Shown: positions 9,994 through 18,642, counted from the first letter of the stretch. The stretch: DNA of 64,000 bases from Chryseobacterium gleum (GCF_900636535.1 NZ_LR134289.1:248001-312000), one strand, 5' to 3'. The notes: generated by a model from the letters alone, not told the origin. Numbers and translations are program-made.

Positions 9994-10108
9994 TAAAAAG
10001 TAATACTGATAGCAGACAGATACCCGTATGATTATCATCTGACAGACCATATTACTGCCTGTCATACTTATCATGGCAGGCAAAATCTAATCCAAATCCA
10101 ATCCATAT

Positions 10109-10603
10109 ATGAAAAAAATATTCTCTGAACTTAAAGGTTTCGTGATATTCAGTCCACAGCTTTTAGCAAAGTATCTGCAGGATCATCATCTTTCAGGTAC
10201 TAATATTTTAAAATATTTTGTAGAAAATGAACATGGAGATGAAATAACCAGATCCGGAATTGCTATTCCTGTCATAGGAGTAGAGGAAGATTATTATGCT
10301 TTCCGGCTTTCCATGAATAATGAACAGATTTTGAACGATGAAGAGGTAGAGGTAGAATCGAAAGGCTGGATATTTCAGACAGCTAATAATGAGGTGAAAA
10401 TTGTAGGCATCGGTTATTTGAAAGATACTGCTTCTATTAATGATGAAAACAGTATAACACTTTCATTAGAAAACGGATGGTATTCTTTAAAAATACGGGG
10501 TGGAAATAAAAATGGCGAAAGACTATTTGAACTGAATATGCAAAAACATGACATGCATCCAGCTTTTAGTGGCGATGTAACTACTGAATATTACTACGAG
10601 TAA
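10109..10603 (+). CDS. Hypothetical protein at the end of the Rhs island
   Basis: 164 residues, no signal peptide or membrane segment. The start ATG at 10109 follows a 115-base gap after the immunity gene. The protein looks like a mixed alpha/beta domain rich in Asp/Glu (NDEEVEVESKGWIF). I do not recognise the family. Lying between a toxin-immunity pair and a tRNA, it may be an extra immunity gene left from an earlier toxin cassette, but nothing in the sequence proves that. Confidence 0.6.
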   Translation: MKKIFSELKGFVIFSPQLLAKYLQDHHLSGTNILKYFVENEHGDEITRSGIAIPVIGVEEDYYAFRLSMNNEQILNDEEVEVESKGWIFQTANNEVKIVGIGYLKDTASINDENSITLSLENGWYSLKIRGGNKNGERLFELNMQKHDMHPAFSGDVTTEYYYE

Positions 10604-10742
10604 AACATTTGATATTAAAAGTAAATGTTGCCCGATCAAAACTAAACACCTGCTGTTGAGTTCTTAATGATCATATTTTTAACTGTTTGAAATTTTGGGT
10701 TTACTCTAAAAGCATAGAAAAGCCAATTTTTTTAAAAAATAT

Positions 10743-10773
10743 TTTGCCAGTTATAAAAAACTTTCTATATTTG
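10743..10773 (+). promoter_or_regulatory. Promoter of tRNA-Ser
   Basis: TTTG (10743-10746), a 19-base spacer and TATATTTG (10766-10773) give an exact match to the Bacteroidota sigma-ABfr promoter. It lies 34 bases before the tRNA. Confidence 0.85.
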
Positions 10774-10807
10774 CACCACTGAAAACAACGGTACTACCGG
10801 AGTTTAG

Positions 10808-10895
10808 GGAGAGTTGGCAGAGTGGTCGATTGCGGCAGTCTTGAAAACTGTTGACTGTAACAGGTCCGGGGGTTCGAATCCCTCACTCTCCGCCA
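10808..10895 (+). tRNA. tRNA-Ser (UGA anticodon)
   Basis: Acceptor stem GGAGAGT (10808-10814) pairs with ACTCTCC (10885-10891), followed by discriminator G and an encoded CCA. The anticodon loop CTTGAAA places TGA at 10842-10844. The long variable arm (after ACTGT) and the GGTTCGAATCC T-arm fit a class II serine tRNA. Confidence 0.97.
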
Positions 10896-10916
10896 GGTAA
10901 AAAACCAAAATAAACT

Positions 10917-10955
10917 AAAACGCTGTAAACATTAAATGTTTACAGCGTTTTTTTT
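10917..10955 (+). terminator. Terminator after tRNA-Ser
   Basis: A perfect 15-bp stem (AAAACGCTGTAAACA with its complement, loop TTAA) ends in a run of eight T. On the minus strand the flanking A run gives a T tract too, so it may work both ways. Confidence 0.9.
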
Positions 10956-11024
10956 AAAACAATTTTTGGTCCCACATGCAAAGAATTTTATCATGTTTGA
11001 GTGTCCGCGAACCCTGCTTTTTCT

Positions 11025-13829
11025 TTAGTTTCCAAATTTCTTGACATGTACCCTTTTCTCCGATACTTTAATGGTAAACGGCTCAAGATTCATTAATTTT
11101 CCTGCCTGAACGGTAATATTCTGACTTATTTTTTCACAGTATGTATTGGCAGGTAACGAGCTTTCCACAAGCTGTACAGTGTAATTACCAGATCGAAGGA
11201 AAGAACCGAATTCACCGCTGTCATCAGTAACAACGCGCTGTAATAACTGGTCTCCATCATAAATATTGAAAATAATTCCTGCCGTTTTAGATTCGAATTC
11301 CAATGCTTTTTTAGGATCAAATTCATAATTGATTTTTCCCAGAACTGTTCCGTTCTGGTGCAGCGGAACCTGAAGGAAATAGCTGTGTTTCTTGACTTCA
11401 AATTCAGAATCCTGATAATACCATCCCTGCTGAATCACCTGTTTCAGCATATACTTGCCATACGGAATTGCTTTGTAAACAATTTTACCTTCATTATTTG
11501 TCCTGAAAGAAATATTATTGATCATAATGATATAATTTTCAGCACTTTGATCACCTTCGTCATAAATATTGTTATGGTTGTTGTCATAATAAACAAAGGC
11601 TGATATTTCTCCTTTTTTGCTGGCGTCAAGTCTGTTGGGTTGCAAGTTTAGAGTTACGCCGGCTTCAACAGTGAAGAGGTTATTGCTGAAGTTGCCGGAA
11701 GAGTAATTGTACCAGGAAGAGTTAAGGAATACCCCGTATCTGTCTTTTGCATATTTAAGGTTAACAAATCCTGAAGGAGACTTACCATATAAAATATCAT
11801 CAGTATAAGATAATCCCGAAGTGACAGTAAGTTTTTCACTCAGGAGATTTTTGTTGATAAAAGCAGAGACTGAAAACTTTTTATAAATAATGTCTTTACT
11901 GAAGATTCTTGATGAAGCAAATTCAGAGAGATAATAGCTGCCATATTGGTATATCCCGTTTACATTGAACCATTTATAACTGTAGTTTCCTGTAGCTTTC
12001 ATCTGAAGCTGAGCATTATCAGATGAAGGGTATTGTACAGATCCCGTTTCCAGTGCCAGTAATGAAGAATGCTTTTTGTTGTTGCTCGCCCAGGTTATAT
12101 TTTGGGTGATTCTGAATGCTTTCAGCTTCTGGATTTCCTGATTTCCTGAAGTATCCAGAAAATTATTATAGGTATTGGAGCTTTCCTCCTGATATTGTGC
12201 ACCTGCTGAAAATCCGAAGTTCTTCTTTTTTGCAAAGTTGATTCCGATATCTCCTCTTGTCGTGTATGATCTGATATCATAATTGTAGGAGTAGAATTTC
12301 GGAGAAAAATTAGAGATCATTACATTCGCATATAAGGAATGGTTTTTAAAAATGCTGGTTGAAAAATTCTGCTGTATTTGCACTATTCCTCTTCTGTTTC
12401 CGGGATAATAATCACTGCTGTAAAAATAATTTCCGTTCAGATTGATTTTATTGATATTTCCGGAATACTGTGCCTCTAAAGCCAGAGAAGGCTGGGTAAG
12501 ATGGGTATTTTCATAAAAGCTTAGTCCGCTGTATACCTTGGAATTCATTTTCCAGAAATTATTGAAAGCATACTGCATATCCGTACCTAATACATGATGA
12601 TTTGCCTTTTCATAAGGATCATTTTTGAAAATATAGGTTGCAGAAAAATTTTTCGAAGCATTCTGAGCCCCGGTAATTCCTCTGGCATAAAATCCATATC
12701 CGTATTTCAGAAAAGAATTTCTTTCAATAAGGCTGAAGCTCTGATCTACAAAACCTACTTCTATTTTCTTATCCTTATCGGAAGAAGTATATGCATATTC
12801 TGCCCCTCTTCCGAATAGTGAAACTTCCATAAGCTTACTGATATTCCCCAAAGTAAATTCACTTTTTTCCCTGCGATAAGTCAGGTAAGTATTGCTTACT
12901 ACGGGATCGCTTTGGTTATTCAGAGTATAAATATTACCACGGATAAACATATAACCCGAGGGAAGATTAAAACCACCTGACCCAATAAGCTGATACATAT
13001 CGGTATTGTTGCCAATACGTCTGTAACTGGCGGTAATAGTATTTTTACTGTAATTTGAAAACAGATCGAATTCAGCGTCCTGATAACGCTGCGTAGAAGA
13101 AACATTTTGTACCAATACGGAAGTATTCCCGAAGATTTCCTTGTCCGGTTCTCTGAAGCCGGCAATATTCACCGTAAACTGAGAGCTTCTGAGCAGATTG
13201 CCTGAAGGAACAAACCGGAAAATAAATACAGAATCTTTCTGAACATTGATCGTTCCCTTTTTTTCAATAAACAGATTTTTCTGGGTCGCTTCCGGAATCT
13301 TAAATACGATGGTAACATCCTGTTTTTTATTTCCCAAATTGGAAACTCTTGTCCGGATTTCCAGAGAATCTTTATATGTTCCCATGTAGACAACAGGATT
13401 TTCAGCGGTTATCCTCATGTTGTTATTCTCAGTCACTGTATAAGACAAACTTTTTTTTACAACCTGATGTTTTTTTTCATCAGTAATGGTGAAGATCAGA
13501 TCTGCTTTACCTGAAACTATTGTAGCATTCTTCAGTATTTTTAAGGGAATAAAAAGTTGCTGGCCGCCATTCAGTTCAATTTCAGGATTGCTGTCAGAAA
13601 TGGTTCTGAAACCAGTGGGAGTATTTACTTCAACTCTGCCTTTAAAATGGTTGCTTTCATTGTTTTTCAAAACAAGCAGTACATCTATAATGTTCGGATT
13701 AGCTGAATTCTGTTCATTGCGGATTTCCATGCTGATAGCTGCATCAGCATTAGCCTGAGCTGAAACCCAAATACAAAACGGGATCAACAAAAAAAGTATT
13801 ATTTTCCTGAACAGCTTGTTGTGAAGCAT
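11025..13829 (-). CDS. Usher-like outer-membrane protein of a chaperone-usher-type pilus
   Basis: A 934-residue protein with an N-terminal signal peptide (hydrophobic IILFLLIPFCIWV, cleavage after AQA). Residues about 30-240 form two Ig-like/NEW3-type domains. About 250-740 is a long run of alternating strands rich in Tyr/Phe/Asn, as in an outer-membrane beta-barrel. The end (from GEISAFVYYDNNHNNIYDEG) holds two SdrD B-like Ig domains, the same theme as the C-terminal domains of FimD/Caf1A-type ushers (D-x-N-x-x-x-x-D-x-G-E). It begins 6 bases after the tip-adhesin-like gene and is last in a four-gene minus-strand operon with a PapD-like chaperone and a pilin-like protein. An usher role is an inference from architecture and neighbours; direct similarity to Proteobacterial ushers is not evident by eye. 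Confidence 0.65.
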   Translation of the reverse strand: MLHNKLFRKIILFLLIPFCIWVSAQANADAAISMEIRNEQNSANPNIIDVLLVLKNNESNHFKGRVEVNTPTGFRTISDSNPEIELNGGQQLFIPLKILKNATIVSGKADLIFTITDEKKHQVVKKSLSYTVTENNNMRITAENPVVYMGTYKDSLEIRTRVSNLGNKKQDVTIVFKIPEATQKNLFIEKKGTINVQKDSVFIFRFVPSGNLLRSSQFTVNIAGFREPDKEIFGNTSVLVQNVSSTQRYQDAEFDLFSNYSKNTITASYRRIGNNTDMYQLIGSGGFNLPSGYMFIRGNIYTLNNQSDPVVSNTYLTYRREKSEFTLGNISKLMEVSLFGRGAEYAYTSSDKDKKIEVGFVDQSFSLIERNSFLKYGYGFYARGITGAQNASKNFSATYIFKNDPYEKANHHVLGTDMQYAFNNFWKMNSKVYSGLSFYENTHLTQPSLALEAQYSGNINKINLNGNYFYSSDYYPGNRRGIVQIQQNFSTSIFKNHSLYANVMISNFSPKFYSYNYDIRSYTTRGDIGINFAKKKNFGFSAGAQYQEESSNTYNNFLDTSGNQEIQKLKAFRITQNITWASNNKKHSSLLALETGSVQYPSSDNAQLQMKATGNYSYKWFNVNGIYQYGSYYLSEFASSRIFSKDIIYKKFSVSAFINKNLLSEKLTVTSGLSYTDDILYGKSPSGFVNLKYAKDRYGVFLNSSWYNYSSGNFSNNLFTVEAGVTLNLQPNRLDASKKGEISAFVYYDNNHNNIYDEGDQSAENYIIMINNISFRTNNEGKIVYKAIPYGKYMLKQVIQQGWYYQDSEFEVKKHSYFLQVPLHQNGTVLGKINYEFDPKKALEFESKTAGIIFNIYDGDQLLQRVVTDDSGEFGSFLRSGNYTVQLVESSLPANTYCEKISQNITVQAGKLMNLEPFTIKVSEKRVHVKKFGN

Positions 13830-13835
13830 TATAAA

Positions 13836-14861
13836 TTATTGAGGCGTAATCTCGAATTGAATGGTTGTAGTATAATCTTCTGATTTAGCATTGATGAACC
13901 TTTCGTCATTAGGTTTGGTAGAATACCGCATGTCATAATAAACGTCAGAATTTTGTGTGGAACCACCGTTAGCAATAAGTTGTGGTGCTGTACTCAGCAA
14001 AATCGTATTTGCAGTTCCCAGGTTGCCTGAAACCGGTATCAGATTAAGCTTTACAGCATCAAGAGGAAGAAAACTGCCGGAAGAAGCACTGAACTGGTTC
14101 TGGAGTGATTTTACTTTGATTTGATAATTCGTATTGCTTTTTACAATAAGTGCATTAGAGTAAGTAACACTGGCCCCGTTGACATAATCCTGCATATTTT
14201 TAAATTCCAGAATACCATTCATTGCAGAAGCACCGAACTTCATAGATAGCTCCGGAACATCTGTGGGAGTTCCTGAAAGCGAGCCGATCTGAAACTGAAA
14301 ATTATGAACCACGGTACCAAGAATATTATTGTACTGATCATAAGCCGTAAACTGTAACGGAGCTGTAAAAGTGATCCACGCAGGATATGCTCCCAGATAT
14401 GACCCTCCTGCCAGATTGATGCTGTATTTGATCTGAAGGCTGTAATAACCATTGGGCTGAGCAGGCTGATTAAACAACGCCGCATTGGACTGCGGAATAA
14501 GAAATACTTCTTGCCCTTCCTTCAGGATCACATTAAGCGGCATACCAATTTGCGGAATAGTGGGAACAGGGTTGGGATATGCTTTTCCTGACGATGAAAC
14601 CGGTTGAAACGAAATTTTATTAGCCGGTAATATGTAATTCCCGTTGTTTGATGTAATAGGCTGCTTCAATCGTACAGAAACTCTCCAGTTGGGTATATTG
14701 ATATTGCCATTTCCTGCCAGAGTAAGATTATATGCATCAGGATTGGTATTGCCGTTATAAGAATTAATCTGCAGATAACTGTTTACCCATGAGCTATACG
14801 AAACTTGTGAAAAACAGCTCATGGAGACCAGAAATAAGAGAAAACATAATATTTTATTCAT
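13836..14861 (-). CDS. Two-domain tip-adhesin-like pilus protein
   Basis: 341 residues with signal peptide (CFLLFLVSMSCFSQ). The N-terminal 200 residues are beta-rich and unlike their neighbours. The C-terminal 130 residues align by eye with the whole pilin-like protein at 15740-16264. QDYVNGASVTYSNALIVKS and YQIKVKS match DDYANGVSSVNADHLSIYS and FQVKVKS; LSTAPQLIANGG matches LSATEATLVTSANGG; both end in an alternating strand plus Gln (IQFEITPQ, LTYTIISQ). A receptor-binding domain fused to a pilin domain is the classical plan of chaperone-usher tip adhesins such as FimH. The start overlaps the chaperone stop by 8 bases. The ligand is unknown. Confidence 0.65.
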   Translation of the reverse strand: MNKILCFLLFLVSMSCFSQVSYSSWVNSYLQINSYNGNTNPDAYNLTLAGNGNINIPNWRVSVRLKQPITSNNGNYILPANKISFQPVSSSGKAYPNPVPTIPQIGMPLNVILKEGQEVFLIPQSNAALFNQPAQPNGYYSLQIKYSINLAGGSYLGAYPAWITFTAPLQFTAYDQYNNILGTVVHNFQFQIGSLSGTPTDVPELSMKFGASAMNGILEFKNMQDYVNGASVTYSNALIVKSNTNYQIKVKSLQNQFSASSGSFLPLDAVKLNLIPVSGNLGTANTILLSTAPQLIANGGSTQNSDVYYDMRYSTKPNDERFINAKSEDYTTTIQFEITPQ

Positions 14862-15657
14862 AGGTAAAATTCAGTTCCGCCAACTCCAGGTTATTGTTGT
14901 CACCATAATCAATCATTACCGATGCAGTATATTTTCCCTTCGAAAGTTTTGCAGGAAGCGGAATATTTACCTCTCTCTTGTTTCCCGGCATGGTATAGAA
15001 AATAATCTGGTCAAGTGATACCTTATTACCGTTTTCTGTGTTGGTAAGCTCTGTCTGTATTTTTCCGTCTGCCCAGATATTACCCTGATTTTCAAATAAA
15101 AGAGTAAGGTCTTTTTTTGACTGGGCTAATGTAAGATTCTGGATTTCAATTTTTTTAGTGGCTTTGGCCGTCAATTTATGGAAAAGTTTAATTCCTGAAC
15201 GGATGCTTACTTTTATATTGGCTCCTTTATTGTCCACATCATTCACAGGATTCATCTGGCTGACATAAAGGACAGCAGTATGAGCTAACAGCTGATCCGT
15301 TAATACATTAGGTGGAGTAATAGTTACATCAATATCTTTTCTTTCCCCCGGACCTAAGGTAAAATAAGTGTCTTCATTTTTTATAGTCACCCAGCTTGCG
15401 CAGGATGTAGACAGTGTATTGGCAGGAGACATTTTGTTTTCTCCTGTTCCGTTGTACTCCCAGTCTCCCAGGCTGACAGCCATGTCAAGAGAATTTTTTG
15501 CACTTACATTCGTTACCGTTACTTTTTGGGTGGTACTTTTTCCTGCGTCAGATTCGAAATAAAGTCTTGGAGGAGATACAGATACTCCCGTCTGAGCCTT
15601 AGTCTTAGTGCACAAAAGAAATAAAGAAAATAAAAAGATGATGTAGGAACGGCTCAT
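14854..15657 (-). CDS. PapD-like periplasmic pilus chaperone
   Basis: 267 residues with a signal peptide (IIFLFSLFLLCTKTKAQ). The N-terminal domain has the PapD-type Ig pattern: GVSVSPPRLYFES, then QKVTVTNVSAKNSLDMAVSL, W-V-x-I, and the conserved LGPGERKDIDVTITPP. The strand ending LLAHTAVLYVSQ corresponds to the G1 edge strand of pilus chaperones. A second Ig domain occupies roughly residues 155-267. In chaperone-usher systems this protein holds subunits by donor-strand complementation. It lies between the pilin and the tip-adhesin genes in the same operon, which supports the role. Confidence 0.75.
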   Translation of the reverse strand: MSRSYIIFLFSLFLLCTKTKAQTGVSVSPPRLYFESDAGKSTTQKVTVTNVSAKNSLDMAVSLGDWEYNGTGENKMSPANTLSTSCASWVTIKNEDTYFTLGPGERKDIDVTITPPNVLTDQLLAHTAVLYVSQMNPVNDVDNKGANIKVSIRSGIKLFHKLTAKATKKIEIQNLTLAQSKKDLTLLFENQGNIWADGKIQTELTNTENGNKVSLDQIIFYTMPGNKREVNIPLPAKLSKGKYTASVMIDYGDNNNLELAELNFTYE

Positions 15658-15739
15658 TATTATAATTTGCTGTTAAAGTACAGATAAAGTGCTACAATCT
15701 GTAACACTTTATCTATATAATTTTATAATATCTAAATAC

Positions 15740-16264
15740 TTATTGTGAAATAATAGTATACGTCAGTTCTGTTGTATAAACAGTAGGATCCTGACCTGCG
15801 ATGTAATTGTTAAGATAAGCATTCGCACCCGCACCTTTGTATTCGATGTTGATTTTTTTATCTACACCACCATTTGCAGATGTTACCAATGTTGCTTCAG
15901 TAGCTGAAAGCTGTACGTTTTGTGCATACTGAGCTCCGTTTACTCCATCAGTTCCTGCACTGGCTTTGATAAGAATAGTATTGGCATCGATATTTTTAGC
16001 ACCGCTTTGTAAAGCTGAGCCCGCACTTTTCACTTTAACCTGGAAACCACCGGTACTATAAATACTTAAATGGTCAGCATTTACAGAAGATACTCCGTTT
16101 GCATAGTCATCTTTGGTTTTATAGTCTAAGTTAACTACATTTTGAGATGGATTAACGATAAGGGTTTGGATAGGCTTCAGTCTAACATTTAAAGTTACGG
16201 TTTGTTGAGCCTTTAATGCAACAAAACCAAATAGTAACGTGGAGGCTACAATATATTTCTTCAT
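15740..16264 (-). CDS. Major pilin-like subunit
   Basis: 174 residues: signal peptide (VASTLLFGFVALKAQ), then an alternating polar/hydrophobic strand TVTLNVRLKPIQTLIV that looks like a donor-strand extension. A beta-rich domain follows, ending with a beta-zipper-like YTTELTYTIISQ. No cysteines. It is first in the minus-strand operon pilin-chaperone-tip-usher, with a -7 box about 50 bases upstream, consistent with the most abundant subunit. Sequence similarity to FimA/CsuA is not obvious; the call rests on the operon, the shared domain with the tip protein, and the strand pattern. Confidence 0.65.
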   Translation of the reverse strand: MKKYIVASTLLFGFVALKAQQTVTLNVRLKPIQTLIVNPSQNVVNLDYKTKDDYANGVSSVNADHLSIYSTGGFQVKVKSAGSALQSGAKNIDANTILIKASAGTDGVNGAQYAQNVQLSATEATLVTSANGGVDKKINIEYKGAGANAYLNNYIAGQDPTVYTTELTYTIISQ

Positions 16265-16314
16265 AAAATAACAGGAGTTTTTATTAGTGTATTAATTCTT
16301 GTTTTTTTCAGGTG

Positions 16315-16322
16315 CAAATTTA
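16315..16322 (-). promoter_or_regulatory. -7 box of the pilus operon
   Basis: On the minus strand TAAATTTG, followed by C, matches TAnnTTTGC 51 bases upstream of the pilin ATG. No TTTG -33 box is visible at 19-21 bases, suggesting dependence on an activator such as the neighbouring AraC protein. The rest of 16265-16564 is AT-rich without other signals. Confidence 0.5.
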
Positions 16323-16564
16323 GACAGAGCTACAGGTACTCATTTTGTGAAAAAGTACTAAAGATTTGTAAATTTGGTTTTGGAAAAAAACTTGATAATA
16401 AAGTGTATTTTATAAAGAAATATGATGATTTTAGTTAATTAAAAATTAAAAAACTTGTTAATGTTGTTAAACGAATATTATATTATTATGAATTTACTAA
16501 AAATAAATCATCAAAAATTAAAAAAAATAATATCTAATACATAACGAATGTGCTCCAGATCGGC

Positions 16565-16930
16565 TTATTGAGAGATTAAAGTTAACATCATAAAAGTAGA
16601 CTTATCTTTAAACTGTTTTATAATTTTATCTATTTTTTGATTTATGATGAATTTTTTTTCTATAACCCCATGATGACTTTTGATAAGATTATACTCTTCA
16701 TTTTCATTCTGCTGAATTCCTAACTGAAAACCGGACGGACTTGAAATGGTTACAGAACTAATTTCCGGCTGGGCGGTTTCATTCGTTTCATCAATCATTT
16801 CACTGTCACCTCCAACAGCAAGCATTTGTGTGGGGTAGAGTCTCACATTTATCTGAACATCATCTGCCTGAGCAAAAATGTTTACGGAAACAAAAAAGAA
16901 TACTACTGAAAAAATACATCTTATCCCCAT
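16565..16930 (-). CDS. Short pilin-like paralogue
   Basis: About 121 residues from the ATG at 16930 (a GTG at 16945 would add five). Signal peptide (CIFSVVFFFVSVNIFAQ), then DVQINVRLYPTQMLAV, which matches TVTLNVRLKPIQTLIV of the main pilin. ISSVTISSPSGFQLGIQ matches its middle, and the protein ends in FMMLTLISQ like IISQ of the pilin. It is about 50 residues shorter, lacking the central part. It could be a minor subunit, an assembly terminator, or a decaying copy. It lies upstream of the pilin on the same strand, separated by the pilin promoter region, and downstream of the AraC gene. Confidence 0.6.
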   Translation of the reverse strand: MGIRCIFSVVFFFVSVNIFAQADDVQINVRLYPTQMLAVGGDSEMIDETNETAQPEISSVTISSPSGFQLGIQQNENEEYNLIKSHHGVIEKKFIINQKIDKIIKQFKDKSTFMMLTLISQ

Positions 16931-16985
16931 ATATGAATTTTTCACTTATTTGTTATTTATCCAAAAATACAATATTATTTTTATA

Positions 16986-17816
16986 TTATTTCATTTCTGA
17001 GGGATTTTTTCCTGTATGTTTTTTAATAAAATTACTAAAATTTCCTTCATCACTGAATCCCAGCTCATAAGCGGTTTCAGAAATATTGTATCCGGAGAAG
17101 CTAAGCGATTTTTTACATTCATTAATGAGTTTTTCAATAATAATATGTTTAGCACTTTTTCCCAGAACATATTCAGTCATCTCCGTTAATTTTCTTGGGG
17201 TGATATTCAGCTCATTGGCGTAGTAGGAAACCTTCTTGGCTTTTTTGTAGTCACGCTGCAAAAGGATTTTAAACCGGTTGACGTAATGGAGGTAATCAAG
17301 TTTTACATCTTTTTTCAGTGTTTCTGCAGGAATATGGAGAAATGCATCCAGAATCAGTCTTTCAATAGCATTATGAGCCGCTGAAATATAAAGACTTTCG
17401 TCTTTATGCTGAAAACTGTGCATTCTTCCCATAAAAACAATATTCATTTCTTTTATATTTTCGAAAGGTGCTATGAAAACATCAGAATCATAATTAAAAA
17501 AAAGTCTTGAATTGAGAAACATACTGTCTTTTGCAGATCTTTCATAAAAACTGGAAGAAAATGTGATAAGATAAACTTCGCCACGTTTGGTTTCACCAAA
17601 TACAATCTGTTTCTGAGGTCCTAAAAATGCAATATGGCCACCTTTTATGAAGTACGGAATGTTTTCTATTTCCAATGTGATGTCTTCTATCATAATATAA
17701 ATACAGAAGTACTCCAGTGTATTAAAACTTCTTTTATTATTATTTCTTTGTATTACATTATTCAATGTGTTGATGCTGAATCCTAAATTTTTTAATTGGT
17801 CTGTTATAACGTACAT
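16986..17816 (-). CDS. AraC family transcriptional regulator next to the pilus locus
   Basis: 276 residues. The N-terminal 150 residues follow the cupin-type pattern of AraC sensor domains (FNTLEYFCIYIMIEDITLEI, GGHIAFLGPQKQIVF). The C-terminal 95 residues hold two helix-turn-helix units (YYANELNITPRKLTEMTEYV and ISETAYELGFSDEGNFSNFI, ending KKHTGKNPSEMK). The full-length start at 17816 is kept because the cupin strands begin right after it; ATG at 17693 would cut them. It is the first gene upstream of the pilin paralogue and pilus operon on the same strand and is the natural candidate to control them. Confidence 0.85.
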   Translation of the reverse strand: MYVITDQLKNLGFSINTLNNVIQRNNNKRSFNTLEYFCIYIMIEDITLEIENIPYFIKGGHIAFLGPQKQIVFGETKRGEVYLITFSSSFYERSAKDSMFLNSRLFFNYDSDVFIAPFENIKEMNIVFMGRMHSFQHKDESLYISAAHNAIERLILDAFLHIPAETLKKDVKLDYLHYVNRFKILLQRDYKKAKKVSYYANELNITPRKLTEMTEYVLGKSAKHIIIEKLINECKKSLSFSGYNISETAYELGFSDEGNFSNFIKKHTGKNPSEMK

Positions 17817-18063
17817 AAAATAAGCCTCAATAAAAATGGTTAATCTGTTCTATAAGAAAATGTATAAATCAGATAAATGAACCTGTAAATCAAATCAAAG
17901 TAGAGTAGATGTGATATGCAATAACTACTTTGCAGCTTGATTTAAACACTTATATAAATGTATATAAAATAACTTGATCTTCAGAGGGCTTATCGGGAAT
18001 ATTTCAATGTTTTTTTATACTAAAAATACTGAAGGCTGATTGGAATATGTAAAAAAATAAAAA

Positions 18064-18088
18064 GCCTGCAATTTATACAATTGCAGGC
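18064..18088 (-). terminator. Terminator of the GG-leader peptide genes
   Basis: GCCTGCAATT (18064-18073) pairs with AATTGCAGGC (18079-18088). On the minus strand the stem is followed by TTTTTATTTTTTT, about 20 bases after the second peptide gene. The rest of 17817-18063 shows no gene. Confidence 0.85.
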
Positions 18089-18109
18089 CTTATCTGGAGA
18101 ATCCGGTTT

Positions 18110-18256
18110 TTAACTTAATATCTCACATGGTGCTACACAGACTACCCATGGACATCTTTTGATCCCTGGTGGCGGGCAGCATGCTTCGGAGCAGCTTAAA
18201 GCTCCTCCGTTGATACTTTTCAACTGTTCTCTTGTGATTTTTTTAGAATTTTTCAT
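18110..18256 (-). CDS. GG-leader cysteine-rich peptide 2 (bacteriocin-like)
   Basis: 48 residues. The leader MKNSKKITREQLKSINGG is the Bacteroidota 'bacteriocin-like' GG type (K-K-I-x-R-x-x-L-K-x-I-x-GG). The core of 30 residues is rich in Cys (C22, C26, C27, C35, C40, C45) and Pro. Leaders of this kind are normally cut after GG by a C39 peptidase/ABC exporter; no such transporter or modifying enzyme lies in the window. It lies 24 bases after a sister gene and before a strong terminator, so the two are one transcript. Function is unknown: antimicrobial, signalling or modified peptide are all open. Confidence 0.75.
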   Translation of the reverse strand: MKNSKKITREQLKSINGGALSCSEACCPPPGIKRCPWVVCVAPCEILS

Positions 18257-18280
18257 AGTCAAGTAATTTTTTTAAACTAA

Positions 18281-18424
18281 TTAAGGCTGGTTTCCACCGC
18301 CGCATCCGTCGTATGGCATACATTGCCATTTACCACCAATTAAGCATAACTGGCCACCTCTGCAGTCAATACCTCCTTTAATTGTTTTCAATTCCTGTCT
18401 TTCGATTTTCTTTAAATTTTTCAT
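18281..18424 (-). CDS. GG-leader cysteine-rich peptide 1 (bacteriocin-like)
   Basis: 47 residues, start ATG at 18424. The leader MKNLKKIERQELKTIKGG shares 12 of 18 positions with the sister peptide. The core is Gly/Cys-rich (C21, C27, C35, C42) and ends GCGGGNQP. Duplicate leader with divergent core is typical of tandem secreted peptide genes in Flavobacteriia. The start is set by the leader motif. A -7-like TAATTTCG lies at 18448-18455. The 18425-18702 gap holds this and the hydrolase promoter only. Confidence 0.78.
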   Translation of the reverse strand: MKNLKKIERQELKTIKGGIDCRGGQLCLIGGKWQCMPYDGCGGGNQP

Positions 18425-18642
18425 AATAATTTAGATTTAGTACTTTCCGAAATTAGTAAATTTTTATCAACTGTTGTAGAATTATTGTGAAAATATTTAC
18501 TTTCAATCAATATTATATATAATAATTTGCTTTTAATCTCCTGAAAATAAATAAAATATAATATCTGTTGCCAGGGCCAAATTACCTATTGAATGAGTAA
18601 ATAAAGAATGATCATGCATAATAAATCTTGTCTTGTGGCAAG

